DNA from: Kineothrix sp. MB12-C1
Lineage (GTDB): Bacteria > Bacillota > Clostridia > Lachnospirales > Lachnospiraceae
DNA: 64,000 nucleotides
Reading direction: 5' to 3'
NCBI RefSeq assembly: GCF_030863805.1
Contig: NZ_CP132957.1
Span: 3,162,001-3,226,000, forward strand
Shown here: positions 63,716 through 64,000 of the stretch, piece after piece
How the letters are laid out: every line of letters begins with the position of its first letter
Position numbering within the stretch: the first letter of the stretch is position 1
Program-made: the position numbers and the translations under genes
The notes under the pieces: model-generated
The model's database searches: none
Seen by the model: only the letters and a program-made list of their open reading frames with translations
Told to the model about the DNA's origin: nothing

Positions 63716-64000
63716 GAAAAGAGTAGGCGCCCATCTACGGCCTGCGGGGAGACAGAACGATCGAAAAGCCTTTCGGGGTGCCATTGGACGCCGATAAGAG
63801 GAACGACATAGTGTACAATGCCTTCAACAACATCATCCTCTGAGGTTTGAATGATACGCAATCCATGGCCCAGATTTCCAAGACCTTGATGATGGGCGCT
63901 GTTTACGATACATTGATCACCATAAAGGCGTGATAATATAGAGCCGGGAACACAAGAGGTGGAATGGAATTTATCGCCATCGTCCCATGCGTGAATAGGG
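63679..64000 (-). CDS. Class I glutamine amidotransferase-like hydrolase (peptidase C26 family), C-terminal part
   Basis: The frame enters from the right edge and gives about 106 residues. NSAHHQGLGNLGHGLRI and LIGVQWHPERLF contain the catalytic His and Glu of gamma-glutamyl-gamma-aminobutyrate hydrolase-type (PuuD-like) enzymes. The nucleophilic Cys and N-terminus lie outside. The stop codon falls inside the coding end of the convergent hydrolase gene. Confidence 0.8.
   Translation of the reverse strand, partial: PIHAWDDGDKFHSTSCVPGSILSRLYGDQCIVNSAHHQGLGNLGHGLRIIQTSEDDVVEGIVHYVVPLIGVQWHPERLFDRSVSPQAVDGRLLFSYFLSLCGDAGV

Overview
The window looks like a chromosomal segment of an anaerobic, spore-forming, low-to-moderate G+C Firmicute, most likely a Lachnospiraceae-type Clostridium relative. 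The signs are strong AGGAGG-type ribosome binding sites with occasional TTG/GTG starts, a rubrerythrin, a two-chain iron-sulfur serine dehydratase, a spore-surface-type collagen-like protein, and a gene cluster resembling the Lachnospiraceae DUF5716/DUF5717 families. No rRNA, tRNA, CRISPR array, prophage or intact transposase was seen. Six sites carry copies of a roughly 68-bp intergenic hairpin repeat that is not a gene.

Layout. 1-2.2 kb: tail of a small membrane protein, then a minus-strand GntR(YtrA)-ABC operon. 2.4-9.4 kb: a four-gene operon of unknown function (1199-aa repeat protein, actin/Hsp70-fold protein, TPR-like protein, coiled-coil membrane protein). 9.8-12.1 kb: polar amino-acid ABC importer. 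12.4-16.0 kb: purine genes purC, purB and a PurF-like protein lacking the usual N-terminal catalytic cysteine; then a convergent uracil permease. 17.6-24 kb: a long inverted-repeat element, msrAB, a zinc alcohol dehydrogenase with ROK regulator and DUF4432 epimerase, an RpiR regulator and an HxlR regulator.

24.4-31.7 kb holds the most notable system: a seven-gene set matching the flavin-based extracellular electron transfer locus described in Listeria (ndh2, dmkB, dmkA, pplA, fmnB/apbE, eetA, eetB). NADH electrons would pass through the membrane-anchored type II NADH dehydrogenase to a demethylmenaquinone made by DmkA/DmkB, then to the FMN-bearing lipoprotein PplA, flavinylated by the ApbE homologue. 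The Ndh2 here carries an unusual five-copy Ala-rich 14-residue repeat. A frameshifted FMN reductase, a pirin, a rubrerythrin and a 3-methyladenine glycosylase follow.

34.9-46.9 kb: collagen-like spore-surface protein divergent from a glycosyltransferase, iron alcohol dehydrogenase, recQ, sdaAB/sdaAA, a chemoreceptor, an HTH regulator with a DUF2156 gene, and an M18 aminopeptidase. 47.1-55.7 kb is a compact phosphate regulon: pstSCAB-phoU, a Na/phosphate cotransporter and a PhoP/PhoR-like two-component pair, with two candidate PhoP-box clusters showing 11-bp periodicity. 55.8-64 kb: alanine/Na symporter, HD-GYP-type protein, trkA-trkH potassium uptake, a nucleoid-associated protein, an Mbeg1-like hydrolase and the 3' end of a class I glutamine amidotransferase-like hydrolase.
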